In this document: in pieces, positions 13,301 through 25,100 of the stretch | How the letters are laid out: every line of letters begins with the position of its first letter | How positions within the stretch are numbered: the first letter of the stretch is position 1 | Assembly (NCBI GenBank): GCA_036898135.1 | Contig: CM072513.1 | Coordinates: 73,061,380-73,125,379 of the forward strand | Direction of reading: 5' to 3' | From: Oncomelania hupensis | Taxonomy: Eukaryota > Mollusca > Gastropoda > Littorinimorpha > Pomatiopsidae | Length of the DNA: 64,000 bases | Made by a program: the position numbers and the translations under genes | The notes under the pieces: generated by a model | Databases searched by the model: none | The model's input: the letters and a program-made list of their open reading frames with translations, nothing else | Told to the model about the DNA's origin: nothing

Positions 13301-16300
13301 TCATAGATCTCTGCCACTGTGATGTGGTGCTTGGCAGCTATCGTAAACCGACCCTGCACACATACCTCACACAATAACAGTTCAGAAGAAAAAAAAACAC
13401 TGTCTAAAACTACCGAAATGCCAGTGGTCAGTTATCTGATAAGGTCTTGTTTGATAAAATTCTACAAGCTTTAGAAATCTTGATGATATTATGCTTTATG
13501 TTTAATTTTTTTAAATTGCTCACAGAAAGAGCTCAAAGTCAGTTATATGAAAGTAATGCAAATTAATTTTAAAAAAATTAAAGCCATGAATATTTCACTT
13601 GAACTGCCACTGAACTCCCACACCATCTTCAAAATATAAGAAAACTTGTGGAATTCCCAGCCCTGTATTTTGTACAATTTACATGTGTAGCGGCACAAAA
13701 GGTGTCAACTTAAATCACCAGTGCATTAATGTGCTTACCATGTCTGTGTAGATCTCAATAGCTTTCTGCAAGCACCTCACAGCCTCTGTAATCGATGAAA
13801 CACATCTTTTACAATGATTCCATTTTTATTGTACTTGTCAACCTTACCAACACCTACACAGTTTTAACAATAAAGATTGTTTCTATAGATCAATGTTCTC
13901 TTCCAAGCTGTTACCACAGTGAGATCAACATAAATGAGGGGCAGTGGGAGAGGAGGAGAAGGGAACGAGCTAAGGCGAGATTCAACACAATACAGAAATA
14001 TATTGTGATTATTATTATTTATTTATTTATTATTATTTATTTATTATTTAATCGTTCTTATATAGCGCTTTTCCAGCTCAAGAGCTGCTCAAGGCGCTGG
14101 CCGATACAGGATCTAACTCAAGCCGCCCGAGACGCCCACCCGCAGCCTTTGGGCGCATGGTCTGACGCCCGGACAACTGAGCACAATCCTGGGCAGCCAG
14201 GGATGGGGGAGAAGGACCTAGGTGCATGCTGAGTGTGTTCTTGTCACCGGCACTCACCCGTCTAGGACATGAGCGTCAGGATCTTTAAAGTCCGTTATGA
14301 TGGAATGTATGCGACACAGACTAGACCTCGGTTTATACTCTCATCCGAAGGAGTAGGAAAACAGGAGTAAAGTGTCTTTCCCAGGGACACAACACAATGG
14401 CCCAGCCAGGGCTCGAACCCGGGACCTTCAGATCCGCAAGCCGAAGCACTACCAAGATAGATCAGACAGATCGACATGAAGACAGGCAGTGCCAAAGGGT
14501 ATTTCCAACTTCAAGCAGACGGAGGCAAAGAGGCTTCAGAGAAACACTCACAGTCAGACAGCCAGACCAGAGTCATCCATCACCTGCTCGTGGTGTGGGA
14601 GGGACTGTCACTCTCGCATTGGCCATTCCAGTCATGCTAGACGCTGTACTAGGACCAACAACACCTCAATGCGCAACTCCAAGTTTTCTCGAGACTGGAT
14701 GCCTACTACATGCAATTGTCAGGGAAGGGTCACAAAATAGAGAGAGAGAAAGAGTGAGAGAAAGAGTGAGAGATAGGGGGAGAGAGAGAGAGGGAGGGAA
14801 GAGAGAGACAGGGAGGGAAGAGAGAGACAGGGAGGGAGAGAGAGCAAACGCTACAGACTAGGCTAACAATTCGTTTGTTAGTCAGATGTGGGGAAGAGAA
14901 AGGGGGAGAGACAGATGTCATTGAGGCAGAATGAGATAAACAAAATAATACTTGTAACCATTGTATTGTTGCTATTACCATTGGCATCACCCTTCCGAAA
15001 GCAGTTGCCGGCTTCCACGTAATGCGTGGCCCCCTCATGTTTACTGCCCAGTGCTAACTGAAGCTCTGCCGCCTTGCAAAACGCCTCTCCTCCCACTGAA
15101 ATAACATCACCAGGTGAGTTCAACTTAAATCTTCACATTATCACTTGTCTGTTCAAAGATAACACAAAATTGTGAGTCAGCTGTTGTAACTATTCACACT
15201 TTAAATATGTAAAAATTTAAAACTAATTTTGTTGTGCGTTATCAGTATGGGTGTTGTGTGTTTATTCTTCTCACAAAAAATTTATTACCTGAACTAGGAT
15301 TAAGTTAAGAAATATATAATGAACTTATAAAGATAAACAAATTTCCAGCAGCTAAGTAGGGACAAAAATCAACTTCCATAGCAATATTATGAATATCTAC
15401 AGGCATGGGAATAGGAAATAAGCAAAAAGGAGGAAATTATCTTGGTGGTTTCTAGGGTCCAGGAGCAACACCCCAGATAGAGATCAGGGGACAAGTACCC
15501 CCTGAAGCTAAGTAATTGATTTTACATTTTTACACACCTAAAACTTGCATCGCGAGACACCACAACTTTACAAAACAGTGCAGTAATTTCTCACCAATGT
15601 GTTTAAATTTAAATCCAAATTGACACGCTGACTCACCAACTATTTATCTGCATGCAATATCAATCTTCTTGATGTCACTAAACCATACTTTCAGAACAAT
15701 TAACATTAAAAAAGTATCGTTAAAACCGGTTATCTCAGAACAATTGCATTGGACAGATGATCACTGAAGATGAACAAAGATGAATGTATGAACATAAAAA
15801 ATACTGAATCCCTCTAACTCCAAGATGTTCATGGATTCCACAAGGAACGTTCACACTGTAACATTGTTAGTGCTATTGAAACATCAATAAGACTGTCTCT
15901 CTGGAAAGAGTGGGAGTGAAGAAATAATCTCTCAAAAACAGTGATCACTGGCTGGATGGAAAGAAAAGCCAGCACATGCTTGTTTACTTTGCAAATGCGT
16001 CGTCTGCTGTTGTAACAGTATTTATCCTGATCATGCTTACACGGGTGTGCTTGATCTTAAGATTTGTTGTGGATGGGAAAATGTGATTTGGATGTAAACA
16101 AGATGGTAATAAAAAAACGTATGTCTGCAAAGTTTTAGGTTCCCTTTGATCTGCACTTTGGAGAGAGATCTTATCACAACACATCGCAGTATGCCTGCTA
16201 GGCAAGTTGATTTGGGAGATTGAGTGGTCAACACGGTGTGTTCTTTTTTGTCTTTGCCTGTCATCAACCAGATCGAGGTCTTCACTCTCTCCTCTTCCAT

Positions 16301-18066
16301 TTGTTTTTCCCACTTGAGTAGATTTCAGACTGCAACGGCCTTATTGCCTTTTGTATTTCGTTGATACATTCTGACCAAAATATTGTGCTGTCTAGAAACG
16401 GCATGATCCGTAAAAGCAAAGAAGCACTAAGAAATCTTTGGCCCATTCCGAAACAAAAAAAACAACAACACTTGCTTGGCTCTTTCCAACTGCATTCTTA
16501 TCATCCTTGGGGTTCTTCTCTGCAAATTTCGTACAAACTACATTCAGTCCAAATGAGAATAAATTATTACCATCTTCTGCGATGGAATCTTTCACACAGA
16601 TGCGTGTACCATACCCCACCCACCCCCAATATTCTCAACTGATTTAGACCGATCTAAAAAATGACCTTGGGCCTCATCAAACAGTCAGTTTTCCTCCAAA
16701 AGGCGGAAGATTCTCAAGCCTGATCTGATCACTGAAAATGGGCAAGTTTAGAAAATGGCACAGAGCAGCTGGAACTGAGGCCTCAAAATAATGCAGTGCT
16801 CAAAAGAAACCTTCAGTTTAAAACAAATAACTACTGCTACATTAGTTTTTACATTTAAATTAAAATATACATTTTTGAACTGAATTAAAAAGCACTTACT
16901 GGACCATTTCTTTGCCATTTTGAAAGCATTGGCAGCCCTGACATAAAGGTCTGCAGCTTCCTCCTGCTTCGAGTTACCACCACTGAAATACATACACTCA
17001 CACAGTTTCACATTTCATTTCGCATAGGTCTTCCTTGTTAGCAAACTTAAATTATTAAACAGAATATTATTTTGTTACTTGTCACTTTAGAAAATAAAAT
17101 AAAAAACAAATATAAACGAACAAGAAAACCTCAATAAATAAATTAATAAAATTGGTGGCATATATGTTCCCAGAATCTGGAGTGGTCATATTGAGTAGGT
17201 ATTTTCTGGACTCGGATTCTATGATTTATTTTTTATATTTATTTTGACAGTATCCCACTGTGTTCTTCAGCCAATCAAATCAAGCCGTTAATTAAACAAC
17301 TGCTGAATTTGCCAACCTCAATGATAACCAGACCTTTGTAACCTGTGTATGTCTTTGCACTCAATATGGTGTGCCTTTTGCTACTAGTACTAGTCATACT
17401 CATAGTCACTCATTTAATTTAGACTATGAGTTTGATGTCAATAAATAAAACCCTTGTGTGTGTGTGTGTGTGCGTGTGTGTGTGAAATCATAATGTACTT
17501 AATATAATTATAAATTAGAATCAATGCTGTAACATAAAAGCTACAGTACATTTCTACATTTTACATGGCCAAGTACTGAAGTAGTATAAAATTTAGTAAA
17601 TGATGTGCCAAGAACTAAAGTAGTATATTATAATATAGTAAATAATGTGCAGGATGAGATTAAAAATAAAATCCACATGTAAATATATAACACAACAGCA
17701 ACATACACATAAACACACACAAATAAACAACTGAAGTATTTTGCTCCTACTATCACATGACACATATAACTTCAGTACCTATAGAAATTAAACAAAAGCG
17801 AACATGTTCCTGTATCATTTAAATTTTTTAAATTCATTTTTTAATTCTTGAGAAAATTATAAATGTGGACAATGTATTAGGAGCAACTATGTAAGAGAGA
17901 AAAAACTCTACACAGGCAAATCACAACGACGCATTGACATTAAAACGAAAACAAGTTTATCTCACCCAAAGCTGGACATCAGCCCACCGAAGAAACCTTT
18001 GGATGTCTTGAGCTTTTTTTCTGCTTCCTGCAGAAGCTGCATCCCCTTCGTCTCACTGTCTGCCAT
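9756..18066 (-). CDS. NAPA: Alpha-soluble NSF attachment protein (alpha-SNAP)
   Basis: Cytosolic adaptor that binds assembled SNARE bundles, recruits the NSF ATPase and stimulates its activity so SNAREs are recycled after membrane fusion. Nine exons, in transcription order: 18066-17966, 16982-16900, 15095-14979, 13785-13739, 13353-13276, 12939-12884, 12341-12257, 10760-10587, 9905-9756. All introns are GT-AG; the joined frame is 891 bases, 296 residues, against 295 in human. The start ATG at 18066 has G at -3 and +4. The membrane-contacting loop with two phenylalanines is present (GFFGGL, residues 24-29). TPR-like helical repeats follow ([60 protein letters not shown]). The C-terminus keeps the penultimate leucine known to matter for NSF stimulation, but the last residue is Cys. 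Beta-SNAP is not separable outside vertebrates; gamma-SNAP is excluded by similarity. The gene is head to head with striatin. Confidence 0.97.
10326..10394. repeat. (AAT)n-(ATT)n self-complementary microsatellite
   Basis: About 14 AAT units run directly into about 8 ATT units, so the tract is an inverted repeat able to fold back. It lies in the last intron of alpha-SNAP. Confidence 0.92.
10880..11852 (-). repeat. AGGTCA-rich dispersed repeat, copy A
   Basis: Copy in reverse orientation within the last intron of alpha-SNAP. On the - strand it starts with the shared left block (AAATCTGTGCGAGATGAGT), then AACTATCACAACCAAACTTA and several AAGGTCA motifs, and ends near the shared right block around CATGTGAGTCATATGG. 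It appears uninterrupted, so it is the best single reference copy. Class unknown. Confidence 0.8.
14010..14456 (-). mobile_element. tRNA-derived SINE, copy 1
   Basis: A 0.45 kb element read on the - strand. Its head at the high-coordinate end has a tRNA-like region with B-box GGTTCGAGCCC (complement of 14409-14419) and an A-box-like TGGTAGTGCTT. A body of about 350 bases follows, and the 3' end reads GCGCTATATAAGAACG before an A/T-rich (AATA)n tail at 14010-14048. It is strongly similar along its length to 32008-32430. It sits in an alpha-SNAP intron in the same sense as the gene. Confidence 0.85.
14740..14846. repeat. Purine-rich GA-type simple repeat
   Basis: Imperfect GA/GGGA tract immediately upstream, in gene sense, of the intron segment between alpha-SNAP exons 3 and 4. 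It includes two tandem copies of a motif beginning GGGAGGGAAGAGAGAGACA. Confidence 0.9.
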
Positions 18067-18300
18067 AGCTGATGTTAATAATGTTCACTATACTGCCAGA
18101 AGTTCACTGTTTCCGTCAGACTGTGTGTGTCGCGAAGTTATTTTGGAGCATTAGGCATTCATAGATTCATTTGGGTCGATTGTCAACTTCCGCCCCTTTC
18201 ACGCCACCTAAGCATCAAAGGGAACGTACTCTTGTAAATACTTCCGCTACTGTTGAATGCAATTGCCTCCCATGAAAGTACAAAGATCCAAAAATTCAAA
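18067..18300 (-). promoter_or_regulatory. Putative alpha-SNAP 5' UTR and promoter region
   Basis: The sequence immediately 5' of the alpha-SNAP start is less AT-rich than the surrounding spacer. On the + strand it contains two CTTCCG motifs (near 18189 and 18241; complement CGGAAG is the ETS-type core) and no obvious TATA box. The repeat-filled spacer begins beyond 18305. The assignment rests on position and motifs only. Confidence 0.4.
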
Positions 18301-18483
18301 GTATTAATTTAAAAAAAAAAAAAAAAAGATTATTTACAAATCTGTGCGAGATGAGTCCTAAATAGTCCAAAAATTATATATAAAAAAAATGTCCGTCGCT
18401 TCGTGTGTCTGTAAAAAACTTGCAAGTGGATTAAAATATCAGAAGGTATTTAAACTATCACAACCAAACTTGGTAAGATGGTG

Positions 18484-18486
<3 letters not shown>

Positions 18487-18575
<89 letters not shown>

Positions 18576-20350
18576 GGATTTTTATATAGCGGGTACTCCA
18601 GCCTATGATTAGACTCACCACGCTTTAAATAGTCATTACATATAAATACATGCATTCGATAAAACATCACTTTTGCTACAATACACCAAAGACGGAACAG
18701 TAAAGGTACAGACTATTTACAACTATGTACATAAATTACAAAAAAGACCGAAATAGACTATTTACAACTATGTGCACAAATAACAAAAAAGACAGAAATA
18801 GAATAGCAAAAATCTATTCACAGCTATTTACATGCCCGGTTAGGCCCAGGAAGAAAAACAGTATAAGTATTTACAGCCGTGTATACACTTACGGATCAGA
18901 CATAGACAAAAGATGAGAGAATGGCAGCGGGATACAAATCAATTTGAATAATGCAGTTTGAAGAGGTGTGTTTTGAGGGCCTTTTTGAATGCTTGTGTTG
19001 ATTGTATGTTGCGGATATGGGAGGGAAGGGAATTCCACTGCTTAGGTGCGGAGTAAGCGAATGCACGTTGGCCGTATGTCTTAGTGCGGGTGACGGGAAC
19101 CTTGAGTGTGCGAGTGTCAGCAGAAGATCTTAAAGTGCGTGAAGGGGAGTAGACAGACAGTATATCAGCAAGTTAGGAAGGACAAGAATCTGTGAAGAAG
19201 TTGTGACAGAGAACAGAGAGTTTGTACTCTATGCGTGCTTGCACAGGAAGCCAGTGAAGGGAATGTAGTAGAGGTGTGATGTGGTCGCGTTTCTTAGCTC
19301 GGAATACTAGTCTAGCTGCTGAGTTCTGAACCTTTTGTAATTTGTCAATGATGTGTTTTGGGGAGCCAGCAAGGAGAGAGTTGCAATAGTCAAGACGAGA
19401 AAGGACAAGAGCGCAGACTAGGGTTTTGGTGGCAGGGACTGTAAGATAGTGGCGAAAGGAGCTGATTTGGCGTATGGCCGTGTATGCAGAGCGACAGACG
19501 TTGGAGATGTGGTTGTTGAGGGACAGGTCATCGGAGAGAATGTAGCCGAGATTTCTTGCTGAGGATGAGAACTGAATGTTTGTTGTCCCTACTGTAAGCG
19601 ATGTTGGGAGAGGCGAGAGTGAGGAGGAGGTGTTGTGCTTGTGAATGAGGAGGGCTTCGGTTTTATTGTCATTAAGCTTACGCTTGTTGAGTGTCATCCA
19701 TGACTTAATGTCTGTGATGCAGTTCTCCAAAGTCTGAACAGTGGAATTAATGAGAGAGGGGGCGGTGGATTTATACAGTGTGTGTCATCTGCAAATGACT
19801 GACTCTCAACAGCATGCTTTCTAAGCAGGAGAAGCAGTGGCTTAGTGTACAGAGTGAATAACACCGGCCCTAAAACGGAACCCTGAGGCACGCCGCACAC
19901 CAAGTCTGCTGTGCTGGAGAAACAGCCATCGACTGTGACTGCTTGTGATCTGTCAGAAAGATATGAGTGGAACCAAGCCAGGACCGAGCCAGAGATTCCA
20001 AAGTAGTGTTGAAGAGTGTTAAAGAGAATGTGATGGTCGACTGTGTCAAAGGCGGCTGAGAGGTCTAATAAGGTGAGAACGGAGACGTTACCATTATCTA
20101 AGGCAAGCAACAGATCATTGGTTACCTTTAGGAGGGCTGTCTCAGTGCTGTGGAAGGGTCGGTAGGCAGACTGGTTGGGGCACAGTAAAGCGTTATCCTA
20201 TAGGTAGGCAAACAGTTGTTTGAGAACAATTTTTTCTATGACTTTGGACAGGAAGGAGAGGTTTGAAACAGGTCTATAGTTCTTTAGATTATTTTTGTCT
20301 AAATTTGGCTTTTTAAGGAGGGGTTTGATGACAGCCGCTTTATCAATGAG
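18487..20350 (-). mobile_element. 5'-truncated CR1/L2-like non-LTR retrotransposon
   Basis: Read on the - strand, the element begins inside the reverse transcriptase domain and runs through the RT C-terminal region. It ends with a short 3' UTR whose last unique bases are CGCTATATAAAAATCCG, followed by a (TTA)n tail of about 29 units (18487-18573). The 5' truncation and microsatellite tail are typical of target-primed insertion. It is embedded in repeat copy B, so it is younger than that copy. Its 3' end resembles that of the SINE at 14010 and 32008. Confidence 0.88.
18939..20350 (-). pseudogene. Reverse transcriptase fragment of the LINE, disabled
   Basis: The translation carries RT family motifs in order: a NYRPVSNLSFLSKVIEK block near the start, STETALLKVTNDLLLALD, LLDLSAAFDTVDHHIL, the catalytic-region GVPQGSVLGPVLF, then FADDT. 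After these come the C-terminal blocks SSARNLGYILSDDLSLN, LSRLDYCNSLLAGSP, LQKVQNSAARLVF and LHWLPVQARIEYKL. The final block, AFKKALKTHLFKLHY, ends at a TGA at 18939-18941. There is an in-frame TAG at 20198-20200, and the frame shifts by one base just after FADDT near 19780. The element is therefore not autonomous. Codon choice is unrelated to the neighbouring genes. Confidence 0.9.
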
Positions 20351-20783
20351 ACTTCAATTCAAGGTCAAGGGTCGTCAAATGTTTTTCAAAAATTTAATAT
20401 TTTTCACAAAATTAAACTTTTTTTTATAGGTTATTAAGATTGAACTTATGATTCTTTGATGCATGATAGATATCAATGAGACGCACATATACTATGCAAA
20501 TTTGGTCAACCTCTCTCCAATGTCAAGGTCAATGGAGCTGTCCAAAGTTGGCTAGTATAGGTAATTTGAAGTGACTTTGACCCTAAACTATTAGAAATAT
20601 AAAGTCAAAACTGGTTGTATTTAGAGATGATAGATTGATCTTTCACTTAATATATCATTTGATTTATATTCCGTTTGTGCGTCGATCTTAAAGGTCAAGG
20701 TCATTTTAGTATTGCAAAAATATACACAAAAATAGGTCACGAAACAGTGGCTATTTTTTTAAATCTATAGTATAAACTATAGT

Positions 20784-21075
20784 AAGTCGGATAGCGCAGT
20801 GGTTGGAGCACTCGCTACTGTGTCGCAAGTTAAGCACCGTCCTGTGTGGTTAGCACTTGGATGGGTGACCGCAAAACGTGAAGCGACAAATAACAACGCC
20901 CCCAGTTGACTCAACTGTGACTGAGTACCTACTCTCTTAAGGGTGGGGAAGGAAAAGCAGCGAGGGAGAGAGATGGGCATCACCCTCATTACGCTGGCCC
21001 AAGATAAGTGTGATCTCTAACATCACGCTCCCCTACGGCCACAAGGCTATGGGACTACCTTTACCTTTACCTTTT
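20784..21075 (+). mobile_element. SINE with tRNA-like and 5S rRNA-like segments
   Basis: The head has an A-box-like GGATAGCGCAGTGGTTGG (20789-20806). Bases 20827-20872 strongly resemble the internal-promoter half of 5S rRNA (AAGTTAAGCACC, then GGTTAGCACTTGGATGGGTG, then ACCGC). A body of about 180 bases follows, with a (CTTTA)n-like tail at 21058-21075. It lies inside repeat copy B: the flanking host sequence resumes with TAGTATGCAA, and a short TAGTA direct repeat flanks the element. I infer a Pol III-derived composite SINE. Confidence 0.72.
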
Positions 21076-21898
21076 AGTATGCAACATTACAACATCGGGT
21101 TATTTGATCAGACATTACATGAGAGGTCACGTGAGTGTCAAGGTCATCCCAAGGTCAAGGTTACTGAAATTCAAGGTCATCCCAAGGTCACTGTTTTTTG
21201 CCATACTACAACTTTAATTGCTGTACCATTTTATTTGAAAGTACATGAGTGTATTTGGAGCCGGAGGTCAAGAGTATAGAAAGACCAAGAACTGTATTAC
21301 ATTTTAATACCATCGTTTCATTTTGTTTTTTCTGGGCACTCGTTTTTATGTTGAATACTGCAAGTTCCATATAAGGAACATTATGTGAGTCATATGAGCT
21401 TTGCCTTCTAGTTAGGCCACGGTAATAAAGGTCCGTGAGTTAGGCTATGTACTTTACAAGAGCGCGTAGGAAGAGGGGGTGGGGGAGAAGGGAATGGGAT
21501 GGTTGGTTCGTTTTGTTGTTGTATACTTTTACTCCTTTACTGTAATAATTATTATTCTTTCTTTCTCCAGCGCTCTACTAATTTAAGACAATCGTACAGT
21601 ATTTTTCTTCTTCTGTTGTTCTTCTTTAAAAAAAAAAAAAAACAAAAAAAAAACAACAACAACAAAAACTACACATTATTTTAATGTTTTAAGAAGAAGG
21701 GCGTAGCCCGAAAGTCTTTGCTTTTATATTTTTCTTGGTGTTTTTTGTGTATTTTGTTTCTGATTTCTACATTATTTTAATGATAAAAATGTTTATTAGG
21801 ACAGGAAATCTCGTGCACTGAGCCATAATTGTTTTTGCAAGAGTACATGATAACAAAGACTATGTTTTCTATGATGATAATCAGTGTCTATTTCTAAA

Positions 21899-22109
21899 AG
21901 GGGGGTGAGGTGGGGGAGGGGGGGGGATGAAAATTATGTATGGCGCATGCGGAGTTTGGAAATTGGACTTCCGCGCAGACGCACAATACTAAACTGAAAC
22001 CAGTTTAGAATTAGCGAATGGGATTTCAGTCAAATGCCAGAATGACGTCAAAGTATCGAAACTACAGCGCCCTCTTGATGCAGCAATTTGTAATGGCGGC
22101 TCTGCCAAG
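21899..22109 (+). promoter_or_regulatory. Putative striatin promoter and 5' UTR
   Basis: The region just upstream of the striatin start contains a G-rich tract (21899-21927). It also has an NRF-1-like GCGCATGCGG (21943-21952), an ETS-like ACTTCCG within 21967-21976 and several CpGs, with no clear TATA box. This composition is usual for constitutively expressed genes. The transcription start cannot be placed. Confidence 0.45.
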
Positions 22110-22113
22110 ATGA
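22093..22113 (+). promoter_or_regulatory. Upstream ORF overlapping the striatin start codon
   Basis: ATG at 22093 opens a six-residue frame (MAALPR) that stops at TGA 22111-22113, overlapping the striatin ATG at 22110-22112 as ATGA. The upstream ATG has G at -3 and G at +4, a strong context. The striatin ATG has A at -3. The arrangement predicts some translational control by leaky scanning or reinitiation, if the transcript starts upstream of 22093. Confidence 0.55.
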
Positions 22114-25100
22114 TCGAAGACGGCTCGGTTTCGCAACACTCAGGCCAGCTTGGGCCCGGATCTGGAGAATTCGGGATGGTTACTCGACAGAATCAACAAG
22201 ATGATGTTGGTCAACGACCACAGTATTCGATGCCGGGCATCTTACATTTTCTGCAGACAGAATGGGCAAGGTTCGAAATGGAGAGATCTCAGTGGGAAGT
22301 TGAAAGAGCAGAACTGCAAGTGAGTCAACCATTTTTCGTTGTTTAGCATTTCTGCATAATAATCTGACATTGCATTTGCATGCACATTTACGTTTACCGT
22401 TGTTTTGTCTGATATTAAAATAGAGTATGAACCCAAACATGCTAGTTGTATTTCCGTGTTTGTTTGACATACATTCAAGGTTTTGATCGCCATGTTTCAA
22501 AATGGCGGACGTCCATTATTAATAAGTAATAACACTAACAGTGCAGTAACAACAGACTACCTTTTACAATTTTTGAGCTACTGCTTTTGTGGACCCACGT
22601 ACACCCAATGAAAGGGCACAATAAACATTTCAACTCGCGTTTGCATTTAGTGCTTGTGGATTAAAACCACTATTTCATCTGCAAAATGTTTGGCAGAGTT
22701 GTTTATCCTAAAATTCATCACAAGTAACCATTCCCTCCTAGTCCTAGTAGTAGTTCTAATCCTAGTAGTAGACACCTGATACTGTGGGTGTGAGTTGGTT
22801 ATTTTTATCTGACAAAGATTTACAACGAAGTCCCTCTGATGATATAATTCCTAGCAACTGGTCTATAGATTATTAGTAATAGATATAGTAGGCCTATTTA
22901 CCGGCAGGTCAAATGTAAAACTTACATTTATAAACTTATACAATTTTCAGAAACCGAAAGCAGAAGACATACCAAACACAATACAAAAAGAATTTCATGT
23001 CTATCTTTAATAGAAGCTGAGAATATTGATGAATCTGTGGTCAAATAATAAAAAAAAATTTTGCTTCTTTTTGGCTAAAGAGTAAAAGGCCTTGAACTTT
23101 AACATGATGACAAATGTTAAATAAACCACACAGGAGCTTCAGTTTTACATCAGTCATTCTTCAGTTTTACATCAGTCATTCTCAATGATACCGAGAGTCA
23201 GCTTATTTTTGGGAAGACCATTGACATTGTGATCAGTGAACTGCAAGAACCAGCTATTAAATTTTGGCCGAAAATGCTAAAACAAAGGCTGCAAATACAG
23301 ACAACATTGAAACTACAATAGCTTTAGAAATTTTCATCTTATCTTAATTATATTAAAGTGTGCAGTTCTAGGTTTTTTTTAGCTGTTTCTTTTGACATTC
23401 CATGTTAACATTATTCTAATTGTGTATGCCCCCCCCCCACCCCCTCCCTACCCATTTGCTTCATTCCCCATAACCCTTAACCTGAGATGGGCATTCTCAA
23501 ACTCCAGCAATAAACTGTGCATCTATGTACGTACTGCAGTCACTGTGTTAAAATGCACTCAAACTCAAAGCAAAAGCTGTTTAAAGAATAGACACTTGAA
23601 GGCCTACAATTTCTTGTTTACTGTCTGCCAGTCTTCAAGAATAGCTTAAGAATGAATGGGTGGTCGTCTTTCGTCACCCTATGATGTTTCCCTATTGATT
23701 TCACAGGTTTTATTTCTTCAAAATGAAATGTTACACCCTATACATTTTTACAATGTGTTGCAACTGGTGAAAAAATCTGAATGTCAACATTGCATACTGC
23801 ACAACATGCAGCAATACGATCACTGCCACAAATGATAAAGCACCGATTGTTCATTGTTATTCAAATCCAACAGAAAAAGATCGTCAAAATGAATGTCCAG
23901 ATCACTTTCCTGTCCATCATTAACCTGAACCAAATCAGCCTCCTAAAATCCTTCAAATGGGTCATTCTGACGCCATAATTCTCCACCTCTCAAACTTCAA
24001 ACTTTAATCAAACTTTGAAAATTCACTGTGTGCGTTCTACACACTCTAAAAATGTAGTGAAAACTTCGCCGGAAACCGCAGGAAATCACGATCACATGTG
24101 TGAGAATCTCACACGTTTGCTATAAATAGATTTTTACATGGCAGCCTCTGAGCAGACATGTCATTACTGGCCGCTGACGGTCGCTCCGCGAGCGTGAACA
24201 TAGCAAAAATATCGGTCGCTCTAGGTTGCTCCGTGTGTTAAAGGGTTAAAACATACTTTATAATATATTTTTTTTAAATAAAACCAGAACATATTTATAG
24301 CAGCAGAAAGCTAAGCTATTCAGCTACATTTCTGGTGTATTTATAATTGTGTAGCCTATATGGTGAGCTCCCGCAATGCAATTGCAGTGATGTCCCGAGG
24401 CCTCGGACATCGGTCATGGTCCGATTCGTTTGGAAAATGACCGAATGCAAACACCTGTGTCCCGTCAAATGTCCTATTCTATTGCAAAATTAGCGGTCAT
24501 TGTCCGATAGTATTATGACTAGAGCGGTCACTGCAAGAAACATCTGTACAAACTGGAGTGTCAAAGCCGTTAAAACGAGTTTGAATAGTGGGCAATGCTA
24601 AACTATTATCACTCTTTAGCACATTCCGTCGAACAACAAAAGGGCCGCAACTCTCGACACTTTTGAAAGGGAAATAACCGACAGCATACTTCCTCTGCAA
24701 CGATCTTAAAGATGCACCATTAATCGGTTCGCTTCACAATCTGAATGTCTTATTGCTTTTATGTAGTCAGGACATGATGTCCGATTAGTTTTAAGATTTA
24801 GGACATTTTGTCCTATTGCCCTCTAATCCTAGGAACACCACTGCAATTGATAGAGCAACCCAAAAATCTGATTACACTAAAAGTGTTCCAGAAACAAGCA
24901 CAAGAGTCAAGACTGTACCCCTTCATTGATTCAAAAAAAGTAAATCACACACTCATAATATATTAAAAACAAACAGCATTGTAAAGGCAGAACATTCTTC
25001 TTTATTTTGGTACACATCACATCAGTTAAAAAAAAAAGCAGCATTTGATGAAATCTGAATGAAAATGGCTAATTTGCTGCAAATTTTGTGCTTGTCTCAA

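Larger units (their letters stand above)
18328..21412 (+). repeat. AGGTCA-rich dispersed repeat, copy B, with two nested insertions
   Basis: The left part (18328-18486) and the parts at 20351-20783 and 21076-21412 match copies A, C, D and E in order. The match is interrupted by a LINE at 18487-20350 and a SINE at 20784-21075. A poly(A) run at 18311-18327 precedes it. It contains many AAGGTCA motifs (for example 20361-20372 and 21137-21190) and ends in the shared CTTCTAG block at 21405-21411. It occupies most of the spacer between alpha-SNAP and striatin. Confidence 0.8.

Noticed and set aside
14397..14861. 154-codon open frame spanning the SINE and GA repeat
   Set aside because: It is composed of SINE and simple-repeat sequence and has no protein similarity.
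18439..18670. Long poly-Tyr or poly-Leu open frames on the - strand
   Set aside because: They are translations of the (TAA)n microsatellite tail of the LINE.
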